A DNA stretch of 64,000 nucleotides from CAVRRZ01 sp963723745. GTDB lineage: Bacteria; Actinomycetota; Actinomycetes; Mycobacteriales; Geodermatophilaceae. The stretch is from positions 124,001 to 188,000 of the forward strand of contig CAVRRZ010000006.1 in assembly GCA_963723745.1 (NCBI GenBank), written 5' to 3'. The position numbers and the translations under genes are program-made. Below, one piece after another: positions 28,424-36,463 of the stretch (position 1 is its first letter; the number at the start of each line of letters is the position of its first letter). The notes under the pieces were generated by a model, which made no database searches, was not told the DNA's origin, and was given only the letters and a program-made list of their open reading frames with translations.

Positions 28424-29068
28424 GTGAGTGATACAGACCTGCACGACCACGACCACGACCACGACCACGACGATCATGCGCCCCTCACGCTCGAGGACGG
28501 GGGACCGCCGTCGGAGTACGAGATCACGTCCCGGGCACTACAGGAACTCCTCGAGGAGAAGGGACTGGTGACTGCGGACCAGGTACGCCGCTTCCTGGAA
28601 CTGCTCGAGGACGAATTCCCCCAGCGCGGGTCCCGGGTCGTCGCCCGTGCCTGGGCAGATCCCGAGTTCAAGCGGATGCTCCTCGACGACGGACGGGCGG
28701 CCTGTGCCGAGATGGGCATCACGATCGGTAGTCGACTCATTGCCGTCGAGAACACGCCGGACGAGCACAACGTCATCGTCTGCACGCTGTGCTCGTGCTA
28801 TCCCCGGGACCTGCTCGGCACCCCGCCGAGCTGGTACAAGAGCGACAACTACCGATCGCGCGTCGTCCGCGAGCCGCGGGCGGTTCTCCGCGAGTTCGGC
28901 ACCGTCCTCGCCGATGACGTGACCGTCCGGGTGCACGACTCGAACGCGGACATGCGGTACGTGGTGATACCGATGCGCCCAGAGGGCACCGAGGACTGGA
29001 ACGAGGAACAGCTAGCCACCATCCTCAGCCGGGACACCCTCGTGGGAGTCACGACGCCCCGCGTGTGA
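28424..29068 (+). CDS. Cobalt-type nitrile hydratase alpha / thiocyanate hydrolase gamma subunit
   Basis: The metal-binding catalytic subunit, 214 residues. The claw motif is VCTLCSCYPR with Cys120, Cys123, Ser124 and Cys125; Thr121 marks the Co(III) rather than the Fe(III) type. PPSWYKSDNYRSRVVREPRAVL and the C-terminal strand also fit. The start is GTG 28424 with GGAG seven bases upstream. Unusual: residues 7-18 are an alternating His-Asp run, a likely metal-binding tail. Nitrile hydratase turns nitriles into amides; the related thiocyanate hydrolase turns thiocyanate into COS and ammonia. The split beta subunit favours the second group, but substrate is unproven. No hydratase activator gene is seen. 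Confidence 0.88.
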   Translation: MSDTDLHDHDHDHDHDDHAPLTLEDGGPPSEYEITSRALQELLEEKGLVTADQVRRFLELLEDEFPQRGSRVVARAWADPEFKRMLLDDGRAACAEMGITIGSRLIAVENTPDEHNVIVCTLCSCYPRDLLGTPPSWYKSDNYRSRVVREPRAVLREFGTVLADDVTVRVHDSNADMRYVVIPMRPEGTEDWNEEQLATILSRDTLVGVTTPRV

Positions 29069-29242
29069 ACCTGCTCGTGCCTCCGGGTCGTGGGCGGATG
29101 GGGATCGCGGGGAGGAGGTCCGGTTCTCGCGCGATCCCTGCCGGCCGCATCACCAGTGTCGGGAGGGCGCCGCACCGACGAGATGGCTGCACGTCCGTCC
29201 GGGATGTGCCCTAATCGTCGCGGACCCGACGGAGGAGGAGCC

Positions 29243-29662
29243 GTGGACTGGAAGCTCGAGGTCGTCGTGCTGCCCGTGAGCGACGTCGACCGCGCGAAGG
29301 AGTTCTACGTGGACCGGCTCGGTTTCCGCGCGGATACCGACCATCGCAGCGGCGAGCACTTCCGGGTGGTCCAGGTGACCCCGCCCGGGTCGTCCTGCTC
29401 GATCGTGTTCGGCACCGGCATCGGTGCGGGCATGCCCGGGAGCGTGAAGGGCTGCCTGTTCGTCGTCGACGACATCGATGTGGCGCACGCCCAGCTCCAG
29501 GAATCCGGGATCGAGAACACCGGTGTCGTGCACTTCGAGCAGAGCGCGATGACCTCGGGTCACCACCCCGAGCACGAGGACTACGGCTCGTTCGTCTTCT
29601 TCAGCGACCCGGACGGCAACACCTGGGGCGTGCAGCAGGGACGCCGACCAGCGGGTCTCTGA
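29243..29662 (+). CDS. VOC / glyoxalase-like metalloprotein
   Basis: A 139-residue two-module VOC protein: WKLEVVVLPVSDVDRAKEFYVDRLGF at the start and YGSFVFFSDPDGNTWGVQ at the end. A His at the first strand position is absent, as in many non-glyoxalase members. GTG 29243 has a strong GGAGGAGGAG site. It has its own leader of about 170 bases after the hydratase genes and is probably a separate unit. Substrate unknown. Confidence 0.82.
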   Translation: MDWKLEVVVLPVSDVDRAKEFYVDRLGFRADTDHRSGEHFRVVQVTPPGSSCSIVFGTGIGAGMPGSVKGCLFVVDDIDVAHAQLQESGIENTGVVHFEQSAMTSGHHPEHEDYGSFVFFSDPDGNTWGVQQGRRPAGL

Positions 29663-29692
29663 CCTCACCGGCCACCGGCCACCGGCCAGGCG

Positions 29693-31282
29693 TCAGGTCC
29701 GGCCGTCGCCGTCCCTGCTGCTGGTCCAGCGCAGCCCCATGAGCACGGTGTCGTCCTGGACCTCCGGGCCGACGAGTTGTCCCATGAGTCCGGCGACCAT
29801 CGAGTCCATCGGCTGCCCGTCCGCCGCGACGGCCGCCCGCTCCAGCCGTTCCAGGCCGGCGTCGAGCGGCTCGCCCCGGCGTTCGACCAGCCCGTCGGTG
29901 AAGGCGAGCAGCATGCCCGACCGGGGCAGGGACGTCTGGCAGGCAGCGATGGGACCGGTCGGGTCGACGCCGACGGGTGGCGCCACCCGGCAGGCGACCG
30001 GCGTCGTGCCGCCGTCGGAGACCAGAAGGGGCGGGAGGTGCCCGGCGCTCACGACGCGGAGCCGGCCGGCGGCCACGTCGAGCTCCCCGATCAGGACGGT
30101 GGCGAACTGGTGATCGGTCTCGACGTGCAGCAGGTTGCGGAGCTTGACCATCACGGTCTCGATGTCGTCGCCCTGCGCGAGGTAGGCCCGCACCGCGAAG
30201 CGCAGCGCGGCCATCGTCGTGGCGGCCGGAAGGCCGTGGCCGGAGATGTCACCCACCACGAAGACGCAGGAGCCCGGCCCGCGGGGGATCAGGTCGTACC
30301 AGTCCCCACCCACGTCGAGTTCGTCGGTCCCGGCGGCGTAGCGGGCCGCGACCTCGATGCCGTCGACCGTCGGGACGACGGGGAGCATCGCGTGCTGGAG
30401 GGTGCTCGCGATGCCGCGTTGCTGGTGGTAGAGCCGCTCGTTGTCGGCCGCCAACTGTTCGGCCAGCGCGCGCCGCCGGCCGAGGGCCTCGACGAAGGCG
30501 GCGCTGGCGGCGGCGAGCGCGATCCCGACACCGATCACGATCCACGGAGCCGCGGTCGACAGCGTTCCGGTGAGCTGCGTCCGCGCCGCACCCACGACCG
30601 TGATCGTCGTGTCACCGAACGGCAGCGTCGTGGACGCGGTGTCGCCGGCGATCGGGGTCGGCGCGGTGGCCAGCAGCAGCTGGTCGGGGTCGGCGGAGTC
30701 GCCGAGGTAGATGGCGAGATCGAGACCGCCGAACGGGCTGTCCTCCGGCACGTCGGTCTGCCGGTCGGCCTCCAGGGCCTGCTCGGCGTAGACGACCAGC
30801 TCCGGCGCGGTCTGCGACCTCAGTGCGTAGCCGAGCCGATCGGGCTCCCCGGGCAGGATGCCGGCCACGGTCAGCTGCCCGTCGGGCAGCAGGGCGGAGA
30901 AGAAGCCGGAGTCCAGGCCGCCCTCGGGCAGGAGCGGTTCCTCGCCCTCCGTGGTCAGCAGCTCGGCCGAGTCGTCGCCGACCCGCAGCAGTGACAGGGA
31001 GACGAAGGTGGAGTTCGCGGTGATCCGGGCAGCGGCGAACCGCTGGAACGGACCGGGCCTGGCCTCGGTGGCGGTGGCCACGTACGCAGCGTCGGCCAGC
31101 TGCACCTGGATGAGCGCCACCGAGTTGCCCACCAGCGACCCGATCTGCTCGACCTCGCGGTCGAGCAGACCCTGGTTCGCTCTGTCGTCGACCTCCCACG
31201 ACAGCCAGGCGAGCACTGTTGCCACGGCGAGGGTCACGACTGCGACGAGCATGCTCAGCCGGCGCGCAGAAGTGCGGATCAT
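29693..31282 (-). CDS. Membrane sensor with SpoIIE-type PP2C phosphatase domain
   Basis: An intact 529-residue protein. A membrane span near residues 10-30, an extracytoplasmic sensor region to about 240, a second span (IVIGVGIALAAASAAFVEAL), then a linker and a PP2C/SpoIIE domain from about 290: YAAGTDELDVGGDWYDLI, VVGDISGHGLPAATTMAALR and LLAFTDGLVERR hold the metal-binding aspartates. Such RsbU-like proteins dephosphorylate anti-anti-sigma factors of the stress response; the partner is not nearby. Transcribed alone. Confidence 0.87.
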   Translation of the reverse strand: MIRTSARRLSMLVAVVTLAVATVLAWLSWEVDDRANQGLLDREVEQIGSLVGNSVALIQVQLADAAYVATATEARPGPFQRFAAARITANSTFVSLSLLRVGDDSAELLTTEGEEPLLPEGGLDSGFFSALLPDGQLTVAGILPGEPDRLGYALRSQTAPELVVYAEQALEADRQTDVPEDSPFGGLDLAIYLGDSADPDQLLLATAPTPIAGDTASTTLPFGDTTITVVGAARTQLTGTLSTAAPWIVIGVGIALAAASAAFVEALGRRRALAEQLAADNERLYHQQRGIASTLQHAMLPVVPTVDGIEVAARYAAGTDELDVGGDWYDLIPRGPGSCVFVVGDISGHGLPAATTMAALRFAVRAYLAQGDDIETVMVKLRNLLHVETDHQFATVLIGELDVAAGRLRVVSAGHLPPLLVSDGGTTPVACRVAPPVGVDPTGPIAACQTSLPRSGMLLAFTDGLVERRGEPLDAGLERLERAAVAADGQPMDSMVAGLMGQLVGPEVQDDTVLMGLRWTSSRDGDGRT

Positions 31283-31409
31283 GTTGCCGGAAGGCTACCG
31301 CCACGCCTGGTCCCGGGCGCTCGAAGCCGGGACGAACGGCGAGGGCGGGACGGACGGCGGGGGCGGGACGGATGGCGGGGTCGCTCGCGTCGGGGCTGGC
31401 GTGGCCGTC

Positions 31410-31452
31410 ATGCGCGTCGTCGTCTTCAGCGCCAAGCCCTACGACGTCGTCG
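31410..31452 (+). pseudogene. Possible N-terminal remnant of a D-2-hydroxyacid dehydrogenase gene
   Basis: The plus strand reads MRVVVFSAKPYD from ATG 31410. This equals the typical N-terminus of LdhA-type 2-hydroxyacid dehydrogenases (usually followed by RRFL). Here the match stops after 12 residues and the glnA terminator begins 40 bases later. Too short to be certain; I infer a gene start left by an old deletion. Confidence 0.4.
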
Positions 31453-31495
31453 TGACCGCGGCCGACTCGGTCTCGCCTCCTGACGCGCACGCACA

Positions 31496-31530
31496 GCGGC
31501 CCTCGACCTCAGGTGGAGGTCGAGGGCCGC
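31496..31530 (-). terminator. Likely native glnA terminator, now cut off from glnA
   Basis: A 15-base perfect stem (31496-31510 with 31516-31530, loop AGGTG) sits 18 bases beyond the glnA-end copy at 31549. In the empty site it would lie directly after the glnA stop. The inserted element now separates the two by 14.6 kb. No T-run. Confidence 0.6.
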
Positions 31531-31548
31531 AGTGGTCGTGCCGACGGA

Positions 31549-31574
31549 TCAGATGTCGTAGTACATCGCGAACT
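31549..31574 (-). repeat. Left attachment repeat (copy of glnA 3' end)
   Basis: 26 bases identical to 46134-46159. On the reverse strand it reads the last glnA codons and TGA, but upstream sequence is unrelated, so it is a displaced end and not a gene. Confidence 0.85.
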
Positions 31575-31677
31575 TTCCGGGGCGTTTCGGACAGTGTTGA
31601 TCATGACTGGAAACGGTCGCTGACCTGCGCTTTCGTCGTTGACCGTTACCGGCTGGTTCTGGCTCGAGCTGGATGCG

Positions 31678-31702
31678 CTGAGTACTGATTGAGTACTGGC
31701 GG
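31678..31702 (+). repeat. Candidate integrase arm site, left
   Basis: A 25-base segment with two TGAGTACTG copies, 104 bases inside the left attachment repeat. It matches 46067-46091 at 22 of 25 positions in the same orientation. Placement near both ends is what is expected of arm-type sites bound by a tyrosine integrase. Confidence 0.5.
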
Positions 31703-31797
31703 CGCGGCAACGGTCTACAGATCCGCATCATCCAGGGTGCTGCGATGGAGCACGAACGCCGGGCCGGGGAGGCCGCTTCACCCCGGCCGAGTGTGTC

Positions 31798-31881
31798 GGC
31801 TGCAACGGGTCGCCGGAAGGGCGCTTGCGCGTCCCTCCGGGATGGGCCTGCGGCCCACCCTTCCCCCGACCCGTTGCAGCC
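31798..31881. other. Large folded inverted repeat (three-way junction) at the element's left end
   Basis: Outer arms 31798-31812 and 31867-31881 are a perfect 15-base inverted repeat. They enclose two hairpins: 31813-31840 (about 11 pairs with two bulges, loop TTGC) and 31843-31857 (six pairs, loop TGC). As RNA this would be a closed three-way junction of 84 bases. It may be a terminator shielding the element, a small RNA, or a DNA structure. It ends 83 bases before the SEC-C gene. Confidence 0.5.
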
Positions 31882-31964
31882 GGACGGGGCCGGTTGTGGG
31901 AAGCAGCCAGGAGTGTGTCCGGCGGCTGACGGCGCCCTGGGTCCCGCCGCTTAGCATCGCGCGA

Positions 31965-34727
31965 GTGGATGCAGAGCGAGCCTCGTTCCTGGCCGCGGCG
32001 GCGGGCCGGGAGCCGGATGCGTACGGCGGGGGAGCGGCGCTCCGTGCGGTGGTGGATGAGCTGCTGAACCGGCAGGTGGCCGAGGACGACCCGCCGGAGG
32101 TGTGGCGCACCGCCCGCCGGCTGCTCGACGCCGGGATCGATCCGCTGGATGTCCACCGCCAGCTGCGGCTGACGCTGAGCGCCTCGATGCTCTCCGCCGT
32201 CGGCGAGGGCGCCGAGCTGGACGAGGAGGGCTACGTCTCGGCCCTCGGGCGGTTGCCGCTGCCCTCCGGCGCGCAGGTGGAGACGGCCATCGTCGAGGTG
32301 GTGCAGGACCGCCAGCCGGTCGGCGCCGACGAGGTCGACCGGCTGGCCGCGGAACGGCTCGGGCTGGCGCCCGACGATCCGGTTACCGAGGCCTTGCTGG
32401 ACCGGGTCCAGGACCATCTGCTGGACGACGGGCCGCTGGCGATGCTGCCTCCCGACCTGCTCGTGCACGTGCCCTCGCTGGTCGAGGGGATCGTGCTCAC
32501 CCACCGGTTGACCGAGGACGAGCGGCGTACCGGCGTGCTCGTCGCCACCGACCTGCCGGGGCTGGACAGACTGGGCCCGCTGCACCACGACGGTGCCCGC
32601 GTGCACACCTACCGCGGCGACGACGGCGTCTTGCGCTGGTGGGGCTCGGAGGGCTGGTTGATCGCCTTGCCGGCGGGTTCCCTGATCGCGGTACAGGTGC
32701 AGTCCGACGGAACGGTGACGCTGACCGCGCTGACCGAGGAACCCGCGGCGGTACCGGCGTTGGTGACGGCCGTGCGCGCCGCCTACGACGCGGACGTCGA
32801 GGAGCCGTGGCTGCCGGTTCCCTCCGAGGACTTGCTGCTGGCCGTGCTGGCCGGTGACCGGGGCGCGTTCGCCCGTCCGGTCCCGCCGCTGTCCGATCTC
32901 GCCGCCGCCGCGGGGCTCGAGCAGCGGGCTGGCCACTTCGCGCACGAGGAGTCGGTGTGGCAGCAGGCTCTCCTTCGCGACCGATCCCACCGGGTGTTCG
33001 ACCGGCTCGGCCCCGGAGCGACGGCGCTTTCCGCGCTGCAGGCGCTGACCCTGGTCGACGCTGGGGTGCCCGACGCGTCGGCGGCGCACGAGCTGCTCGA
33101 CCTGGTCTACGACCTGGCGGTGCTCGAAGTGGTCACCGACGAGCTCCTCGGAACGGACGACGACCCGGCGCAGATTGCCGATTTCACCTCGCTGGCCGGG
33201 CGGCTGCTGGCCCGCGCATCCCGTCCACGGGAGCGGGCGGTGGCGCACTGGCTGGCCACGGTCGCCGCGGAGCGGCGCGGCGAAGTGGGGGAGGCGGAGT
33301 CGCAGTTGCGGTCCGCGGTGCGGGCCGATCCGGGCTGGCCGGCCGCCGAGGACCGGCTGGCGTGGTACGAGTTCGACCGCGGGGATGCCGCCGCTGCCGC
33401 GGCCCGGTGGCGCCGGTTGGGGCTCACCGCCGAGGACAGCGTGGACCTGGCGACGGTCGAGCGCTTCGAGGCACCGGCCGACGACAGCCCGAACCTGGGC
33501 CGCAACCAGCCCTGCTGGTGCGGCTCGGGCCGCAAGTTCAAGCACTGTCACCTGGGGCGCCCCGTCGGCCTGCCGCCGCTGCCCGAACGGATCAGCTGGC
33601 TGCGCCGCAAGACGCTCGCCTACCTGCAGCGCCGCGGTGGAGCCGTCGAATCGGTGGTCGCCGACCACGCACGCACGCTGCTCGGCGACAACGACGCCGA
33701 CGAGGAAGCCGTCGAGGCGGCGATGTTCGATCCGCTGGTGCTCGACACCGTGCTGCACGAGGGCGGCTGGCTGCAGCGCTTCGTCGCCGACCGGGGCCCG
33801 CTGCTGCCCGACGACGAGGCGATGCTCGTATCCGCGTGGCTGCTCTGCGAGCGCACCGTCGTCGAGGTGCTCGACGCCGTGCCCGGCAGTGAGGTGACGG
33901 TCCGCGACATGCGCACCGGTGACCGCATCGCGGTGCGCGAGCACACGTTCAGCAAGGCGGCCAGGCCCGGGCAGCTGCTGTGCATGCGCATCGTGCCCGA
34001 TGGAGAGACCCACCAGTTCATCGGCGCCGCCTTCCAGGTCGCCCCGGGCACCGAATCCGAGGTACTGGAGGTGCTCGACGAGCATGACGGGTACGAACTG
34101 CTGAGCTACGTCGCCGAGCTGTCCCGCCCACCGACGCTGGTGACTCGCGACGGCGATCCGCTGGCCGACTGTCGAGCCGAGCTGCGCGTGCGTGACCCGG
34201 AAATCGCGCGGGTTTTGCTCGACCAGCGCTACGAGCGCGACGGCGACGGCTGGGTATCCATGGCCGCGCCCGCCGACGACGACCCCGAAGGCGGCGAACG
34301 GTCGGTCCGGGCCTTGCTGCAGCTGGACAAGGACACGCTGACCGTCCGCACCATGTCCGGGCCTCGGCTCGACGCCGTCCTGACTGAACTGCAGGACGCG
34401 CTGCCCGGCGCGCAGATGATCAGCGAGCAACGCGATCCGCTGCGACCGACCGACGCCCCTGCGGCGACGTCGTCGCCGGCGGCTGCCCCTGTCCCGGTGC
34501 CCGCAGAGGCGATCCTGGAGCTGCTGGACCGCCAAGAGCGTCGCTGGTGCGACGAGCATGTGCCCGCCCTGGGCGGCCGGACTCCGCGGGAGGCGGCCGC
34601 CGACCCGACCCGTCGCGATGAACTCGTCCGGCTGATCGCCAGCTTCCCCGAGATCGACCCGGCCAGCGGTGCCTTCGGTCTGCGCCCGACCCGCCTGCGG
34701 GAGCTGCTCGGGCTGGCCAGCGACTGA
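31965..34727 (+). CDS. Large SEC-C zinc-motif protein of the element
   Basis: A 920-residue intact protein from GTG 31965 (the open frame extends upstream but without protein-like sequence). Around residue 510 is a SEC-C motif, GRNQPCWCGSGRKFKHCH, a Cys3His zinc site also found in SecA and in many mobile-element and stress proteins. Before it is a TPR-like helical stretch; after it is a mixed domain of unknown type. The C-terminal 60 residues (ALGGRTPREAAADPTRRDELVRL) resemble tails of MbcA/ParS-Xre antitoxins and DUF2384-like proteins. Its function is unknown. It is the first gene inside the left end. Confidence 0.75.
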   Translation: MDAERASFLAAAAGREPDAYGGGAALRAVVDELLNRQVAEDDPPEVWRTARRLLDAGIDPLDVHRQLRLTLSASMLSAVGEGAELDEEGYVSALGRLPLPSGAQVETAIVEVVQDRQPVGADEVDRLAAERLGLAPDDPVTEALLDRVQDHLLDDGPLAMLPPDLLVHVPSLVEGIVLTHRLTEDERRTGVLVATDLPGLDRLGPLHHDGARVHTYRGDDGVLRWWGSEGWLIALPAGSLIAVQVQSDGTVTLTALTEEPAAVPALVTAVRAAYDADVEEPWLPVPSEDLLLAVLAGDRGAFARPVPPLSDLAAAAGLEQRAGHFAHEESVWQQALLRDRSHRVFDRLGPGATALSALQALTLVDAGVPDASAAHELLDLVYDLAVLEVVTDELLGTDDDPAQIADFTSLAGRLLARASRPRERAVAHWLATVAAERRGEVGEAESQLRSAVRADPGWPAAEDRLAWYEFDRGDAAAAAARWRRLGLTAEDSVDLATVERFEAPADDSPNLGRNQPCWCGSGRKFKHCHLGRPVGLPPLPERISWLRRKTLAYLQRRGGAVESVVADHARTLLGDNDADEEAVEAAMFDPLVLDTVLHEGGWLQRFVADRGPLLPDDEAMLVSAWLLCERTVVEVLDAVPGSEVTVRDMRTGDRIAVREHTFSKAARPGQLLCMRIVPDGETHQFIGAAFQVAPGTESEVLEVLDEHDGYELLSYVAELSRPPTLVTRDGDPLADCRAELRVRDPEIARVLLDQRYERDGDGWVSMAAPADDDPEGGERSVRALLQLDKDTLTVRTMSGPRLDAVLTELQDALPGAQMISEQRDPLRPTDAPAATSSPAAAPVPVPAEAILELLDRQERRWCDEHVPALGGRTPREAAADPTRRDELVRLIASFPEIDPASGAFGLRPTRLRELLGLASD

Positions 34728-35119
34728 TCCGCGCCTGCTGCGGCTGAGGGGCGATGGCCGGCGCCACGTCACGCGCGCCGCGGCGTTCTCCAGCCCCCGA
34801 GAGGCGGCACCGGTGCCGATGGGGCTGCCGCTCGCTGAGCCTGTCCAGAACGCGGACCTCGGGCTTTTCTTCAGTTCGCCAGTGCGGAGCGTCCTCACGT
34901 CACTCGCGGCGACTGCGGCGCCGCAGGAGCAGGACTGCGCCTCGAGGCGTAGGGCCAGGCGTCTGGTCTGCTCCCGCGTGGCCGACTGGAGGAAAACGAG
35001 AGAAGAACGGGAGACCCAGCCGGGAACCTGTCAGCGGGTCGCGGCCCCGGCGCGGGCGCGGGGGCCCTGCCCTCACCGAATTCCTTCCACCCCTCTCCAT
35101 CCCTGCGGAGGTCCTGGCC
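34728..35119. other. Intergenic stretch in the element
   Basis: About 390 bases between the SEC-C and HTH genes. I see no gene in either strand and no clear repeat; the last 15 bases hold the GGAGGT ribosome site of the HTH gene. Confidence 0.4.
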
Positions 35120-35350
35120 ATGGCGGACGACGACGCATCGACCGCGGCGGCGGAGCTGCTGACGCTGGCGGAGGCTGCGGCCGTCCTCCGGACGCCGGTC
35201 GCCACGCTGCGCTACTGGCGCCACCTCGGGATCGGTCCAGACGGCTTCCGGCTCGGCCGGCGCATCGTGTACCGGCGCCAGGACGTGGACCGCTGGGTGG
35301 CGGAACGCCAGCGGGCCGAGCGGTGTGCCCAGCCGGGGGAGAGGCCGTGA
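35120..35350 (+). CDS. Excisionase/MerR-like helix-turn-helix protein
   Basis: A 76-residue protein made of one winged HTH: LLTLAEAAAVLRTPVATLRYWRHLGIGP, then FRLGRRIVYRRQDVDRWVAE. This is the helix-turn-helix 17 / excisionase (Xis) pattern that steers integrase towards excision or regulates element genes. ATG 35120 has GGAGGT seven bases upstream. It lies 10 kb from the integrase, which is unusual, so a regulator role is equally likely. Confidence 0.75.
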   Translation: MADDDASTAAAELLTLAEAAAVLRTPVATLRYWRHLGIGPDGFRLGRRIVYRRQDVDRWVAERQRAERCAQPGERP

Positions 35351-35558
35351 GGCAAGGGGCGGCTGTGGACGTGGCTGTCTTCTCCACAGGAGTCAACAGA
35401 TGCCCGCGAACGGGCGCGAGGCCGGCGAGGCTGCGAGTCATGGCCAGGACAGGGCGACGGAGCTGTGCCCGGGGCGCATGGCCGGCCGCTCCGGCAGCCG
35501 GGCATCAGGGCTTCAGGTCGTGCCCATCCCCGACAGCGGGATGACAGGGAGGATCGCC

Positions 35559-36035
35559 GTGAGTCACGACCCGAGCCCCGCCGACCTCGACCCGGTCGAC
35601 CTCGACACCGCCCTCCTCAGGGCGGCCGTCGGCGACTACGCCGACGAGGCCGCGGTCCTCCTGCTGAGCAACTTCGGGCACTGGCTGCCGCAGCTGCAGT
35701 CCGCCGGCCTGATCACCCTCCTTCAGGACGTCGACGGCCCGTGGGCGCGGATCGACTGGCCGGAACTGGATGCGACGCTGTGCGCCGGAATCGTCTTCGG
35801 CAGCAGCGGTGAACTGCGGGTGCTGCACGCCGCCGCGAGCATCGCCGACGGTCGCCCGGTGGACCTCGGCGACCTCGCCGGCGGCCTCGACCGCCGCGCG
35901 CTCGTCCTCGTGCTCGCCGCCATCGCTCATGCCGCCGGAAGTCACGAACACCGCCGCGTCACCAGGGACGACGACGGCATCCCGCACCTTGAGGACCGGC
36001 TGCCGCCGGTGATCGGCTGGCCACCCCGCGAGTGA
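35559..36035 (+). CDS. Hypothetical protein of the element
   Basis: A 158-residue soluble, acidic protein of unknown function. It begins SHDPSPADLDPVDLDTALLRAAV; most of it is predicted helical (EAAVLLLSNFGHWLPQLQSAGLI, then LDRRALVLVLAAIAHAAGS). GTG 35559 was chosen because AGGGAGG lies seven bases upstream; the open frame extends further but is not protein-like. No signal peptide or membrane span. Same strand as the HTH gene, 208 bases later. Confidence 0.6.
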   Translation: MSHDPSPADLDPVDLDTALLRAAVGDYADEAAVLLLSNFGHWLPQLQSAGLITLLQDVDGPWARIDWPELDATLCAGIVFGSSGELRVLHAAASIADGRPVDLGDLAGGLDRRALVLVLAAIAHAAGSHEHRRVTRDDDGIPHLEDRLPPVIGWPPRE

Positions 36036-36136
36036 GCCCGCCCGCGGACGGCGTTCTGGCCGGGGTGTGTCGCGGATCCCGCGGGCCTCACGCTGCCGAC
36101 GATCAAATCGCCGCTGGCGACGAGCAGGAGGCGGCG

Positions 36137-36463
36137 TCAGGGCTGTGTCGCGGTGTCGACGTCCGCGAGGACTCCCGCGGAATCATTCACGTCGTACCAC
36201 AGGCGGTCGTGGTTGAGGTCTTCCGGCAACTGGTGGGCGAGGATGCCTCGGTAGCCGACCAGCCCTGACCACGGCTCGACGCCGGCGGCCACGCCGATGG
36301 CTCTGCGGTAGGACTCGGCGTAGTTGCCCGCGTCGATCCACAGTTTCATGACCGCGAGTTGCAGCACACGGTCCCGATCCCAGGCAGCCCGGGACGCGGG
36401 CACGAGCTGGATGATTTCCGCCAGGGTTCGTCGAAGGCCGGCCAAGAACTGGGCGGCGGTCAC
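36137..36463 (-). CDS. HepT-like ribonuclease toxin (DUF86 type)
   Basis: A 108-residue all-helical HEPN protein. The C-terminal GYRGILAHQLPEDLNHDRLW keeps the R-x(4)-H active-site pattern of HepT toxins (R-G-I-L-A-H). The start is GTG 36463, which overlaps the stop of the upstream gene (GTGA), the usual arrangement of antitoxin then toxin. In characterised pairs the MNT partner adds AMP to a HepT tyrosine to silence it; D-R-L-W-Y-D just after the RxxxxH is where that tyrosine lies. Confidence 0.75.
   Translation of the reverse strand: MTAAQFLAGLRRTLAEIIQLVPASRAAWDRDRVLQLAVMKLWIDAGNYAESYRRAIGVAAGVEPWSGLVGYRGILAHQLPEDLNHDRLWYDVNDSAGVLADVDTATQP

Larger units (their letters stand above)
31575..31964. 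other. Left end of the element: arm-type repeats and a folded region
   Basis: No gene is supported on either strand (the long reverse ORF is a shadow of the SEC-C gene). It holds two TGAGTACTG direct repeats at 31679-31699 and a three-way-junction-like inverted repeat at 31798-31881, listed separately. Confidence 0.6.

Noticed and set aside
31798..31881. Integron attC site
   Set aside because: The arms end in CAAC and GTTG, but the flanking bases do not fit the RYYYAAC / GTTRRRY boxes, and no integron integrase is present.
31728..34898. Reverse-strand ORF of 1,056 codons
   Set aside because: It is the mirror frame of the SEC-C gene; its sequence is Arg/Gly/Val-rich with no domain, whereas the plus strand has the zinc motif and good codon use.
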